The position numbers and the translations under genes are program-made. 25,571 nt of DNA from JAIMBK01 sp040755975 (GTDB taxonomy: Bacteria; Bacillota; Desulfotomaculia; Desulfotomaculales; Nap2-2B), in NCBI GenBank assembly GCA_040755975.1, contig JBFLZY010000039.1, forward strand, positions 1 to 25,571, in the 5' to 3' direction. The stretch's first letter is position 1, and every line of letters starts with the position of its first letter. The notes under the pieces were generated by a model. That model saw only the letters and a program-made list of their open reading frames with translations. It did not search any database and was not told where the DNA came from. This document shows positions 14,518-22,003 of the stretch, in pieces.

Positions 14518-15639
14518 TTACAAACACTCCAGGAAAGCCTGCAGGCGGGTTTTTTCCTGACCGCCCGGGCTGGCCCCCTCCAGTTCCAGCACGTACGCCG
14601 GCACACCCGCTCCCCGCAGCCCTTCGGTCAGGTAGACGGCATCCCAGGCGTGGGGGTCGCAGTATTTCCGGAGGACGAGGATCACCGCCTCCGCCCCTTT
14701 TGAACGGGCGAGTTCCAGAAGGTAGTCGAGCCGGGCGTCCAACCCCTGGTGGCGGCAGGGACAGGGTGGGCGCCGCAGGCAACGCGCGGCCAGGGCTTCC
14801 AAAGGGTCGCCGTCCTCGTCCACCAGCCCGGCAAAGTGCCGGCGGCCGGTGCAACTGTCGTCGGCCACCACCCGCGCCCCCAGTTCCTCAAGTAAACCGA
14901 AAAGATCCGCTCCCTCCAGAACAGCGCCGCTGACCACCACCCGCCGGTACCGCCGCGGGAGGTCCTCATCCCCTTTAAACAACCTTTCCAGTTCCGGCAG
15001 GGCAGCCTCCAGAACTTCCCCGGAAAAGGCCCGGGGAGCAATCTGGGCGGCCCTCTCCAGTTCTGCCGCGAGGGTGGAAGGAAGCCAGGGGCGCATCTCT
15101 TCGAGCTTTGCCAAAAGCTTTCGCAACCGGTTGTTGAGCTTGATCGCGCGCGCGAGAGCACCGGTTTCCAGGGTCCTCCCCGAGACCTGCTCCAGCTGCC
15201 GCCCCAGCGCGGCCAGTTCCTCCGCGCAGTAGCGGAGAGCGCCGGCAGCGCCCAGGTCCACGGGCGGAACAAAGGTAAAGGAGTTCTCGGCGACGGCGTG
15301 CCGCCAGATTTGAGAAAGGCATTGCATGGTGTCGCAGCTTTGGGCAAAACCCGCCGCTTCGAAAGGAAGGCGGCCGGCCTCCCCCTCCTCCAGACAACCG
15401 CGCGCCACCGTACAGCAGTAAGTGGGCAGGCGGGCCGGTGTGCCGACTTTAGCCGGAGGGAGGACCCTCACCGGCTCCCAGCCCAAAGCCATGACCAGCT
15501 CTTCAGGCCAGTAGCTGCAAAAATAAGGAAAGGGGCGGTGCCCCGGAAAACGGTCGCGCCATTGCGAATAGGGAAGAGCGGCAGCCGCCAGCAGTTCGTC
15601 TGCGCGCGTGCCGACAACCTGTCTTGGCCAGTTGTTCAA
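14518..15639 (-). CDS. 2-hydroxyacyl-CoA dehydratase / benzoyl-CoA reductase family subunit (BadD/HgdB-like)
   Basis: This 373-residue protein is the second PF06050 subunit and the probable partner of the next gene. Family motifs are PYFCSYWPEELVMALGW, a cysteine-rich SCDTMQC segment, ADDSCTGRRHF and the C-terminal RKYCDPHAWDAVYLTEGL with TRLQAFLECL. The TTG at 15639 is chosen because AAGGAGG lies exactly 8 nt upstream; the open frame extends much further into the acyl-CoA synthetase gene but without coding sense. Extra cysteines (TYCCTVARGC) are notable. It is 73 nt downstream of the synthetase. Reductive dearomatisation and 2-hydroxyacyl dehydration are both possible. Confidence 0.85.
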   Translation of the reverse strand: MNNWPRQVVGTRADELLAAAALPYSQWRDRFPGHRPFPYFCSYWPEELVMALGWEPVRVLPPAKVGTPARLPTYCCTVARGCLEEGEAGRLPFEAAGFAQSCDTMQCLSQIWRHAVAENSFTFVPPVDLGAAGALRYCAEELAALGRQLEQVSGRTLETGALARAIKLNNRLRKLLAKLEEMRPWLPSTLAAELERAAQIAPRAFSGEVLEAALPELERLFKGDEDLPRRYRRVVVSGAVLEGADLFGLLEELGARVVADDSCTGRRHFAGLVDEDGDPLEALAARCLRRPPCPCRHQGLDARLDYLLELARSKGAEAVILVLRKYCDPHAWDAVYLTEGLRGAGVPAYVLELEGASPGGQEKTRLQAFLECL

Positions 15640-15712
15640 GGAACAATCCTCCTTATAGCTGAACACGTGTTTTTTGCCTTTGGCAAACCGGGCAGACCGG
15701 CCGCAAGCAAGC

Positions 15713-17383
15713 TTACCGGCCGCGCAGCTCCCGGCGCAAAATTTTTCCGATGGCGCTTTTCGGAAGTTCTTCGCGGAATTCCACGGACCGGGGAACTTTG
15801 TAAGGAACGAGGCGCTCCCGGCAGAAGGAAACGATCTCTTCCTCCGTGCAGGCCGCACCCTCGCGCAAGACAACAAACGCCTTTACCGCCTCGCCGCGGT
15901 AATCGTCGGGCACACCCACGACACAGGCTTCCTTTACCGCCGGGTGGGCGTAAAGGACATCCTCCACTTCCCGCGGGTAAACGTTGAATCCTCCCGTAAT
16001 GATGAGGTCCTTTTTGCGCTCCACAATGTAGAAATAGCCGTCTTCATCCATGGAGCCGATGTCCCCCGTATAGAGCCAGCCGTCGCGAATGGCGGACGCC
16101 GCCTCCTCCGGCTGTTTATAGTACCCCAGCATGAGATCGGGGCTTTTCAGCACTATCTCGCCAACTTCACCGGGGGCAAGCTCCTTCTTCCCCGTCTCCA
16201 TGTCCACAATCCGCATAACTGTGTCCGGAAAGGGAATCCCTATACTCCCGGTTTTGTTCACCCCTCTGTAGGGGTTGGCGCACTTCGCCGTCACCGCCTC
16301 GGTAAGGCCGTACCCTTCCATCAAACGGGAACCGGTCAGCTCCTCGAACCTTCTTTTTACTTCGGGCGGGAGCGACGCCGCCCCGGCAAAGCACCCCCGC
16401 AACGAGGATAAATCGTAACGCTTGAGATCCGGATGATTAATCAGCCCAATATACATCGTGGGCACCCCCGCAAAAAGGGTCGGACGGTAACGATGAATGG
16501 CTTTGAGGAGCTCCTCCGGGTTGTAGCGGGGAACGAGGATGGACGACGAACCGGAAAGAAGGGCGGCATTCATGCATACGCTCATTCCGAAACCGTGAAA
16601 AATGGGGAGTACCCCCAGAATGCTTTCGCTTTCCGGGCTTTGCCCCATGTCAACCCAGGATATGCAGTGGTAGGCGTTTACCACCAGCGCGTAATGCGAG
16701 AGCATCACTCCCTTGGGTACGCCGGTGGTTCCTGAAGTATAAATCAACACCGCCAGGTCTTTAAAAACGTCCACTTCCGCCGGCGGCGCCTTTGCCCGGG
16801 TCCGGCCCAGCAAACCTTTAAAGCTGGCGCCCTTTTTAACCGCCTCCCGGACCGCCGGTCCCATCTTTTGCCTGAAGGGGTAAACGAAATTTAAAGGAAA
16901 GGGAAGGAAATCGGCCACAGAGGTATAAACGACTTGCCGGGGAGCATTAATGCGTTGCCGCACCTTTTCCAACCGTTCAGCTAATAGATTGAAAACAAAA
17001 GCAACCTTCACCCCGGCGTCGCCAAAAATATACTCCAGTTCGCGTTCCGTATTCAGCGGGTTGACGGGTACCACCGTCGCCCCGCGTTGCAAAACTGCGT
17101 AGTAAGCAATTACGTACTGCGGGCAGTTGGGCAGCAACAGGGCCACCTTCGTCCCTTTTTCCACCCCCATCCCCGCCAGCGCCGCCGCCAGGTTGTCCAC
17201 AGCCCGCCCCAGTTGCCGGTACGTTATTCTCCGGCCAAAAAAAATCAGCGCCGGCCTGTCCGGGTACTTTTCCACCGTTTCTTTAAGCAGCCGGGGCAGC
17301 GTTTTTTCCGGATAAGTCAAATTCGGCGGCACGTTCTCATCGTAACTGTTCAACCAGGGCAACCCTGTTTTTTCCTCGGCCAT
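15713..17383 (-). CDS. Acyl-CoA synthetase (AMP-forming, FadD-like)
   Basis: This 556-residue member of the ANL superfamily activates a carboxylic acid to its CoA thioester via an acyl-adenylate. It has the P-loop YTSGTTGVPKG (about 215-225), the motif GYGLTEA (358-363), YTGDIGSMDEDGYF (438-451), the hinge region ERKKDLIITGGFNVYP, and the C-terminal catalytic lysine in PKSAIGKILRREL. Length and motifs are normal for medium/long-chain or aryl acyl-CoA ligases; chain specificity cannot be read. GGAGGT lies 10-12 nt before the ATG. It is the first gene of the leftward operon, transcribed from a promoter that contains a FadR-type operator. Confidence 0.93.
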   Translation of the reverse strand: MAEEKTGLPWLNSYDENVPPNLTYPEKTLPRLLKETVEKYPDRPALIFFGRRITYRQLGRAVDNLAAALAGMGVEKGTKVALLLPNCPQYVIAYYAVLQRGATVVPVNPLNTERELEYIFGDAGVKVAFVFNLLAERLEKVRQRINAPRQVVYTSVADFLPFPLNFVYPFRQKMGPAVREAVKKGASFKGLLGRTRAKAPPAEVDVFKDLAVLIYTSGTTGVPKGVMLSHYALVVNAYHCISWVDMGQSPESESILGVLPIFHGFGMSVCMNAALLSGSSSILVPRYNPEELLKAIHRYRPTLFAGVPTMYIGLINHPDLKRYDLSSLRGCFAGAASLPPEVKRRFEELTGSRLMEGYGLTEAVTAKCANPYRGVNKTGSIGIPFPDTVMRIVDMETGKKELAPGEVGEIVLKSPDLMLGYYKQPEEAASAIRDGWLYTGDIGSMDEDGYFYIVERKKDLIITGGFNVYPREVEDVLYAHPAVKEACVVGVPDDYRGEAVKAFVVLREGAACTEEEIVSFCRERLVPYKVPRSVEFREELPKSAIGKILRRELRGR

Positions 17384-17469
17384 TTATCTTAATCCACCTC
17401 CATTTGATTAAGATAAAAAACGAACCTGAATTTATCATTACCAACAAGTTAATTTATTAAAGTAACCAA

Positions 17470-17498
17470 ATTATATCAGGTTTGGTTCAACCATTCAA
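17470..17498 (-). promoter_or_regulatory. Promoter of the acyl-CoA synthetase operon
   Basis: On the minus strand TTGAAT (17493-17498) and TATAAT (17470-17475) are 17 nt apart. The spacer is occupied almost entirely by the operator at 17483-17493. Confidence 0.75.
17483..17493. promoter_or_regulatory. FadR/GntR-type operator 1
   Basis: TGGTTCAACCA fits the TGGTnnnACCA dyad bound by FadR-subfamily GntR regulators. It lies between -35 and -10 of the leftward promoter. Another half-site-like TCAACCA follows at 17495-17501. Confidence 0.75.
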
Positions 17499-17521
17499 CC
17501 AATTTCTCCCCTGAAAATAAT

Positions 17522-17600
17522 AGGCACAAAGGCACAAAGTACATCTATGCAGTTCCCTTTGTTCCTCTATGCCTTAAATGCCTTAGTGGCCTGGGGAGGG
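17522..17600. repeat. Degenerate copy of the GGCACAAAG palindromic repeat
   Basis: AGGCACAAAGGCACAAAGTA begins at 17522 and weaker complementary sequence (CCTTTGTTCC, ATGCCTTAAATGCCTTAG) follows at about 17556-17590. The same unit recurs in cleaner form at 21822-21914. Noncoding. Confidence 0.55.
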
Positions 17601-17620
17601 AAATTTTTTAGCTGTTTCAG

Positions 17621-17649
17621 TTGACTTTTTAATCTAAAGGGCTTAACAT
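17621..17649 (+). promoter_or_regulatory. Promoter of the GntR regulator gene
   Basis: TTGACT (17621-17626) and TAACAT (17644-17649) are 17 nt apart. Operator 2 begins 11 nt after the -10 box. Confidence 0.65.
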
Positions 17650-17660
17650 GGAAATTAAAC

Positions 17661-17671
17661 TGGTTGAACCA
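17661..17671. promoter_or_regulatory. FadR/GntR-type operator 2
   Basis: TGGTTGAACCA is the reverse complement of operator 1 (TGGTTCAACCA). It lies just downstream of the gntR promoter, where binding would give autorepression. Another CCAACC follows at 17673-17678. Confidence 0.75.
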
Positions 17672-17712
17672 TCCAACCTACTTTTCATATTAGAAGCGGG
17701 TGAACGTCCGGG

Positions 17713-18411
17713 TTGGTTTTCAAACCGCTAAGAAAACACAATCTTTACGAAAGCATCGCCAATCAGTTGCTGACCCTGATCAGGGAGGGGCGGTTTAAAG
17801 CCGGCGACCAGTTACCCGGGGAAAGGGAGCTGGCTGAGTTGCTGGGCGTGAACCGGACTACGCTGCGGGAAGCGCTGCGGGTGCTGGAACTGATGCGGGT
17901 GGTGGAAAAGCGGCCCGGAGAAGGAGTTTTCGTCCGGGATCTGGAAAAGGAATCCAGCGTGGAGACGCTGGTTTTCCGCTTCCTGGTTGAGGACGGCCTG
18001 GATAACGACACCCTGCGAAGCGCTTTTGAGGCCATGATTTTCATCGAAGCCAGCATGGCCCGGCTGGCGGCGCAGAGGGCGACGCCGGGGGAAATGGACG
18101 AGCTTCAAAAACTGTGCGCTAAAATTGACGATCAAATCGCCAGCGGGGAGAATTTTACCGATCTGGACCAGGAATTTCACCAATTAATTGGAAAGCTGGG
18201 CAAAAGCCCGGTGCTCTGCGCGGTGGACTCCACCATGTGGATTATTGTAAAGAAATACGCCCGGCTTTTACACCGCACCGAAGAGCGCAGGAAAAGCTGC
18301 GCTATGGGCCACCGCCGGATCGCGGAAGCCATTGCCAAGGGCGACCCCGGGCGGGCCGGCCGGGAAATGGAAGAGCACCTGCAGGGGGCCTTGAAAGTAT
18401 TGTTTGTTTAA
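17713..18411 (+). CDS. FadR-subfamily GntR transcriptional regulator (FCD domain)
   Basis: This is a 232-residue regulator. Residues about 8-75 are the GntR winged helix with ESIANQLLTLIREGRFKAGD, LPGERELAELLGVNRTTLRE and VEKRPGEGVFV. Residues about 90-225 are an all-helical FCD ligand domain with metal-site-like residues in DLDQEFHQLIG and GHRRIAEAI. Such proteins sense acyl-CoAs, organic acids or sugar acids. The TTG start at 17713 has a weak GGGTGA site about 10 nt upstream. It is divergent from the acyl-CoA synthetase operon, and each promoter holds one matching dyad, so it very likely controls both. Confidence 0.92.
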   Translation: MVFKPLRKHNLYESIANQLLTLIREGRFKAGDQLPGERELAELLGVNRTTLREALRVLELMRVVEKRPGEGVFVRDLEKESSVETLVFRFLVEDGLDNDTLRSAFEAMIFIEASMARLAAQRATPGEMDELQKLCAKIDDQIASGENFTDLDQEFHQLIGKLGKSPVLCAVDSTMWIIVKKYARLLHRTEERRKSCAMGHRRIAEAIAKGDPGRAGREMEEHLQGALKVLFV

Positions 18412-18428
18412 GTCTTGATTTACGCGGC

Positions 18429-18505
18429 TGGTGCGCCCGGAGGGACTCGAACCCCCGGCACGCGGTTTAGGAAACCGCTGCTCTATCCTCCTGAGCTACG
18501 GGCGC
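18429..18505 (-). tRNA. tRNA-Arg (anticodon CCU), CCA encoded
   Basis: On the minus strand the acceptor GCGCCCG pairs with CGGGCGC, followed by A and an encoded CCA (18429-18431). The anticodon stem GCGGT/ACCGC closes the loop TTCCTAA, giving anticodon CCU. The T arm contains GGTTCGAGTCC. Confidence 0.95.
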
Positions 18506-18567
18506 ATACTTTCTGGCCGGCTTTCCGGCTGTGCACGCGTAAGTTTGAATGCTCTTTCTCCTTTTTA

Positions 18568-18596
18568 ATGATACACTGCTGCCTGTTTTAAGTCAA
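18568..18596 (-). promoter_or_regulatory. Promoter of tRNA-Arg(CCU)
   Basis: On the minus strand TTGACT (18591-18596) and TATCAT (18568-18573) are 17 nt apart, about 60 nt upstream of the mature 5' end. Confidence 0.7.
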
Positions 18597-18646
18597 GTGT
18601 TCATCAATTCCAGCCAGCGCCAATCAACTCGGGGAAAGTCGCATCA

Positions 18647-18673
18647 TTTGCCGGCAAAAATTTTAAATTTTGC
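18647..18673. promoter_or_regulatory. Overlapping palindromes upstream of the alcohol dehydrogenase gene
   Basis: TTTGCCGGCAAA (18647-18658) is a perfect 12-bp palindrome. It overlaps a second, imperfect AT-rich dyad bounded by GCAAAA and TTTTGC (18654-18673). The position, 45-70 nt before the start codon, suits an operator or a transcription-start structure. No convincing -35/-10 pair was found. Confidence 0.4.
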
Positions 18674-18717
18674 AACTACGATCACTCTCACCAATCAAAT
18701 TTTTGGAGGTGGTTGCT

Positions 18718-19992
18718 TTGATTTCCGGACGCGAAAACTGGTGGACCGACGATCCCAAGCTGCGGATGTTGTTCTCGGTGGCGGGCGCCTCGGGCATCCG
18801 GGGGCTCTCCAGCTATTTCTTCGCGCCCAAGCTGCTCCTGGGCGCGGACGGTTTGAAAATGCTGCAAGGGGCCGTTCCGGCGCTGTCCAGAACGAAGAAG
18901 GCGCTGCTGATCACCGACAAAACGGTCCGGAACCTGGCCGAAAAAGTACACAAGGTCCTGCGGGAAGGCGGCTGTCAGGCGGACATTTGGGACGAAGTAA
19001 TTCCCGAACCGCCAGTGGAAAATGTGCTGGCTGGAGCGCAAGTGGCCCAAAATTTCGGCGCCGACGTAGTGGTGGCGGTGGGCGGCGGCTCGGTAATGGA
19101 CGCCGCGAAAGCGGTATGTTTAAAATACGCCCGGCCCGACCTGGACCTCCGCCAGGTGAAGCCGGCCGACCCGGAAACCCTTTCCGTGACGTCCCTGGGG
19201 ATTAAAACAAAGGTGCTCCTGGCGGCCGTGCCGACCACTTCCGGAACCGGGTCGGAAACGACGGCGACGGCGATGATCACCGACGGCAAGCAGAAAATGA
19301 TTCTCAACCACCCCGAACTGGTCCCCGACCTGGCCCTGCTGGACCCGGCCTTCACCGTGGGCATGCCGCGTCAGCTCACCGCCTACACCGGCTTAGACGC
19401 CCTGGCCCACGCCACGGGCAGCGTCCTTTCCCACTGGTCCAACGAATATACCGTCGCCCTGGGCTACCAGGCGATCAAACTCACCCTCAGATACTTGCCC
19501 CGGGCGGTGGCCGACGGCCGGGATTACGAGGCGCGCATGAAAATGGCCATAGCCGCCAACATGGCGGGGATGTCTTTCGGCAACGCCGCCCCGGGCTTCG
19601 AACACGCCATGGGGCACGCCTTCGGGAGACTTTTCAACGTCCACCACGGCTGCGCCGTCTGCCTTTTCACCCCTTACATGATCCAGTATGTTTCCAGATA
19701 CTCCGAAAGATACCTGGACCTGGCCAAACAACTCGAACTCTCCGGGGAAAATCCGGCGGAAATTCTCGCTAGCCTGGTCGATTTTTACGTCTCCTTTATC
19801 CGTTCCGTGGGGGGCCCGGCCACCATCGCCGAACTGGGCATCACCCGCGAACAGCTGGAGGAAAATTTCGAAGAGCTGCTGGACCTGACCATGAACGACG
19901 GCTGCACGCTGATGAGCATCCGGCCGCTCACGCGCGAAAACTACCGCAAATTATACCGGTGCGCCTTCACGGGCGAAAAAGTAGACTTTTAG
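18718..19992 (+). CDS. Iron-containing alcohol dehydrogenase
   Basis: This 424-residue group III alcohol dehydrogenase interconverts primary alcohols and aldehydes with NAD(P). The nucleotide site is VVAVGGGSVMDAAKA and the fold motif VPTTSGTGSE follows. Iron ligands are in YTGLDALAHATG (Asp and His), FEHAMGHAFG and NVHHGCAV. Length is slightly above the 380-400 typical, with about 25 extra N-terminal residues (ENWWTDDPKLRMLFSVAG). The TTG start at 18718 is chosen because GGAGGT lies 7 nt upstream; the open frame reaches back to 18670 without a ribosome site. It is 12 nt upstream of the aldehyde oxidoreductase gene, an arrangement that implies channelling of aldehyde. Confidence 0.93.
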   Translation: MISGRENWWTDDPKLRMLFSVAGASGIRGLSSYFFAPKLLLGADGLKMLQGAVPALSRTKKALLITDKTVRNLAEKVHKVLREGGCQADIWDEVIPEPPVENVLAGAQVAQNFGADVVVAVGGGSVMDAAKAVCLKYARPDLDLRQVKPADPETLSVTSLGIKTKVLLAAVPTTSGTGSETTATAMITDGKQKMILNHPELVPDLALLDPAFTVGMPRQLTAYTGLDALAHATGSVLSHWSNEYTVALGYQAIKLTLRYLPRAVADGRDYEARMKMAIAANMAGMSFGNAAPGFEHAMGHAFGRLFNVHHGCAVCLFTPYMIQYVSRYSERYLDLAKQLELSGENPAEILASLVDFYVSFIRSVGGPATIAELGITREQLEENFEELLDLTMNDGCTLMSIRPLTRENYRKLYRCAFTGEKVDF

Positions 19993-20004
19993 GAGGGGAA
20001 AGCA

Positions 20005-21816
20005 ATGTACGGATACGCAGGGAAGCTGGGCTACATCGACCTATCCACCGGAAAGGCAGAAATAAAAGAAATCGACGAACAACTGGCCAGGCAGTTCATC
20101 GGCGGCAGCGCCCTGGCCTGCCGGCTGGTGTACGATCTGATCGGGCCCCAAACGGACCCCCTGGGGCCGGAAAACCCCCTGGTTTTCATGACCGGACCGC
20201 TGACCGGCACCACCGCCCCCTCCAGCTCGCGCTTTGCCGTCTGCGCCCGTTCACCGCTGACCGGCATCTGGGGCGAGGCCACTTCGGGCGGGGCGTTCGG
20301 ACCGAAAATGAAGCTGGCCGGTTTCGACGGCCTGATGATCACGGGCCGGGCCGCCCACCCGGTGTATCTTCTGGTGGAAGACGGGGAAATCAAACTGCGG
20401 GACGCCGGCCATCTCTGGGGGGAAGACAGCTATCGGACGCAGGAACTGATTAAGGAAGCGGCGGGCGACTGCAGCATTGCCTGCATCGGGCCGGCCGGGG
20501 AAAACCAGGTGGCCTTCGCGGCGGTGATGAACGACGCCGGGCGGGCGGCCGGACGCTGCGGCCTGGGCGCCGTAATGGGCGGGAAAAACTTAAAGGCGGT
20601 CGCCGTCCGGGGCAAAAAGAAGGTACCCCTGGCCGACGCCGACAATTTCAACATGATGAACAGGTTCATCCTGGAAGAGGTGAAAAAGGCCACCACCCTG
20701 TTCACCCAGTACGGCACCATGGGCTACATGGACGTGGGCATGTACTTCGGCGACGTACCGGCCAAATATTTCACCGAAAACGTTTTTCCGGTGGAAAAAG
20801 TGACCGGCCAGCGGCTGCGGGAGGATTTCCACGTGACCTTTGAGCCCTGCCTGGGCTGTGCTATCGCCTGCGGGCGCAAAACCAGGCTCACCGGCAAATA
20901 TAACCGCCTCAGCGTCGACGGACCCGAGTACGAGAGCGGCGTTTCCCTGGGGCCCTTGTGCGGCTGCTACGACCTGGAGGCCATCACCTTCGCCAACCAC
21001 CTGTGCAACGCCTACGGCCTGGACACCATTTCCGCCGGGGTGGTCATCGCCTTTGCCATGTACCTGCTGGACAACCGGTTAGTCACCCCCGAAAGGCTGG
21101 GCTTCGCCATCTCCTGGGGGGACAGCGCAGGAATCTTCCGCCTGCTGGAACTGATTGCGAAAAAAGAAGGCCCCGGGGCACTTCTGGCCGGGGGTGTCAG
21201 GCGGATGGCGGCGGAACTGGGGGTGGACCCGGAACTGGCCGCCGAAGTGAAGGGGCTTGAAATTCCCATGCACGACCCGCGGGCGTTCGCGGGGATGGCC
21301 CTGGTCTACGCCACGGGTCCGCGCGGCGCCTGCCACGAACGGGCCGACTTCTTCATGCTCGACCTGGGGCTGGTGAAGCAGGAGTGTCTGGGTCTGGGCC
21401 CCGGTGAAGACCGCTTCTCCCTGGAGGGCCGGGTCGAGCACGTGGTTAAACTGCAAAACGTACGGGAACTGGACAACGCCTTCTTAAGGTGCGTCTTTGC
21501 GTCCCTGCCCCTGGACGTCACGGCCGGTCTTTTGGGCCTGGCCACCGGCTCTTCCTGGACAGTTGAGGAACTGCTGACCGTGGGCGAAAGAAGCACTGCC
21601 CTGAAAAGAATGTTGAACTGCAAGCTGGGCGTAACCAGGGCGGATGACCGGCTGCCGGAAATCGTCAAACGCCCCCACCGGGAAGGGTCAAACGCCGGCT
21701 TCGTCCCCGACGAGACCGCGCACCTTCAGGAATACTATACCCTCCGGGGCTGGGACTGGGAAACGGGCCGGCCTACAGCGCAAAAGCTGACCGAACTGAA
21801 CCTGGATCTGCCCTGA
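20005..21816 (+). CDS. aor: Aldehyde:ferredoxin oxidoreductase (tungsten/molybdopterin)
   Basis: This 603-residue enzyme oxidises aldehydes to acids with ferredoxin, or reduces acids under strong reducing conditions. The N terminus YAGKLGYIDLSTGKAEIKEI is typical of AOR. The cofactor-binding segment contains GRAAGRCGLGAVMGGKNLKA. The [4Fe-4S] ligands are in PCLGCAIACGR (CxxCxxxC) with the distant fourth cysteine probably in NAFLRCVFAS. The length is the family norm and no break is seen. AGGAGG lies 7 nt upstream of the ATG, and it is evidently co-transcribed with the alcohol dehydrogenase. It needs tungstate or molybdate and a pterin cofactor made elsewhere in the genome. Confidence 0.95.
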   Translation: MYGYAGKLGYIDLSTGKAEIKEIDEQLARQFIGGSALACRLVYDLIGPQTDPLGPENPLVFMTGPLTGTTAPSSSRFAVCARSPLTGIWGEATSGGAFGPKMKLAGFDGLMITGRAAHPVYLLVEDGEIKLRDAGHLWGEDSYRTQELIKEAAGDCSIACIGPAGENQVAFAAVMNDAGRAAGRCGLGAVMGGKNLKAVAVRGKKKVPLADADNFNMMNRFILEEVKKATTLFTQYGTMGYMDVGMYFGDVPAKYFTENVFPVEKVTGQRLREDFHVTFEPCLGCAIACGRKTRLTGKYNRLSVDGPEYESGVSLGPLCGCYDLEAITFANHLCNAYGLDTISAGVVIAFAMYLLDNRLVTPERLGFAISWGDSAGIFRLLELIAKKEGPGALLAGGVRRMAAELGVDPELAAEVKGLEIPMHDPRAFAGMALVYATGPRGACHERADFFMLDLGLVKQECLGLGPGEDRFSLEGRVEHVVKLQNVRELDNAFLRCVFASLPLDVTAGLLGLATGSSWTVEELLTVGERSTALKRMLNCKLGVTRADDRLPEIVKRPHREGSNAGFVPDETAHLQEYYTLRGWDWETGRPTAQKLTELNLDLP

Positions 21817-21821
21817 AAATA

Positions 21822-21914
21822 CCAGGCACAAAGTTTTCCAGGCACAAAGGTACAAAGTAAAATATTCCTTGTGTCGCACCAATTTCTTTGTGCCTCAGTA
21901 CCTTTGTGCCTTTC
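21822..21914. repeat. Palindromic GGCACAAAG repeat element
   Basis: The left arm has CCAGGCACAAAG (21822-21833) and CCAGGCACAAAGGTACAAAG (21838-21857). The right arm (21883-21914) has CTTTGTGCCTCAGTACC then TTTGTGCC. It can form a long imperfect hairpin, may serve as terminator for the aor operon, and shares its unit with 17522-17600. The stretch 21915-22003 shows nothing else. Confidence 0.7.
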
Positions 21915-22003
21915 CGAATAGCGTCCTGCCTACCCGCGGGGCGCTTTTTCCCGGCCCACCGCCCGGTCCGGCCACGGTAATCAGCGAAGAAGACCGGAAT
22001 GTT

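Noticed and set aside
14481..14933. A rightward 150-codon ORF opposite the dehydratase-family gene
   Set aside because: Composition is Pro/Arg/Gly-rich shadow typical of GC-rich antisense frames, with no ribosome site or motif.
15640..15876. An N-terminal extension of the BadD/HgdB-like gene
   Set aside because: The extension lies in the antisense-free frame of the acyl-CoA synthetase end, has no family similarity, and a strong ribosome site sits 8 nt before TTG 15639.
17522..17600. A CRISPR-like short repeat
   Set aside because: The repeated AGGCACAAAG units are back to back without regular spacers and recur as an inverted repeat elsewhere, so a palindromic repeat element is the better explanation.
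18647..18673. A sigma-54 promoter before the alcohol dehydrogenase
   Set aside because: The GG and GC doublets are 17 nt apart instead of 10.
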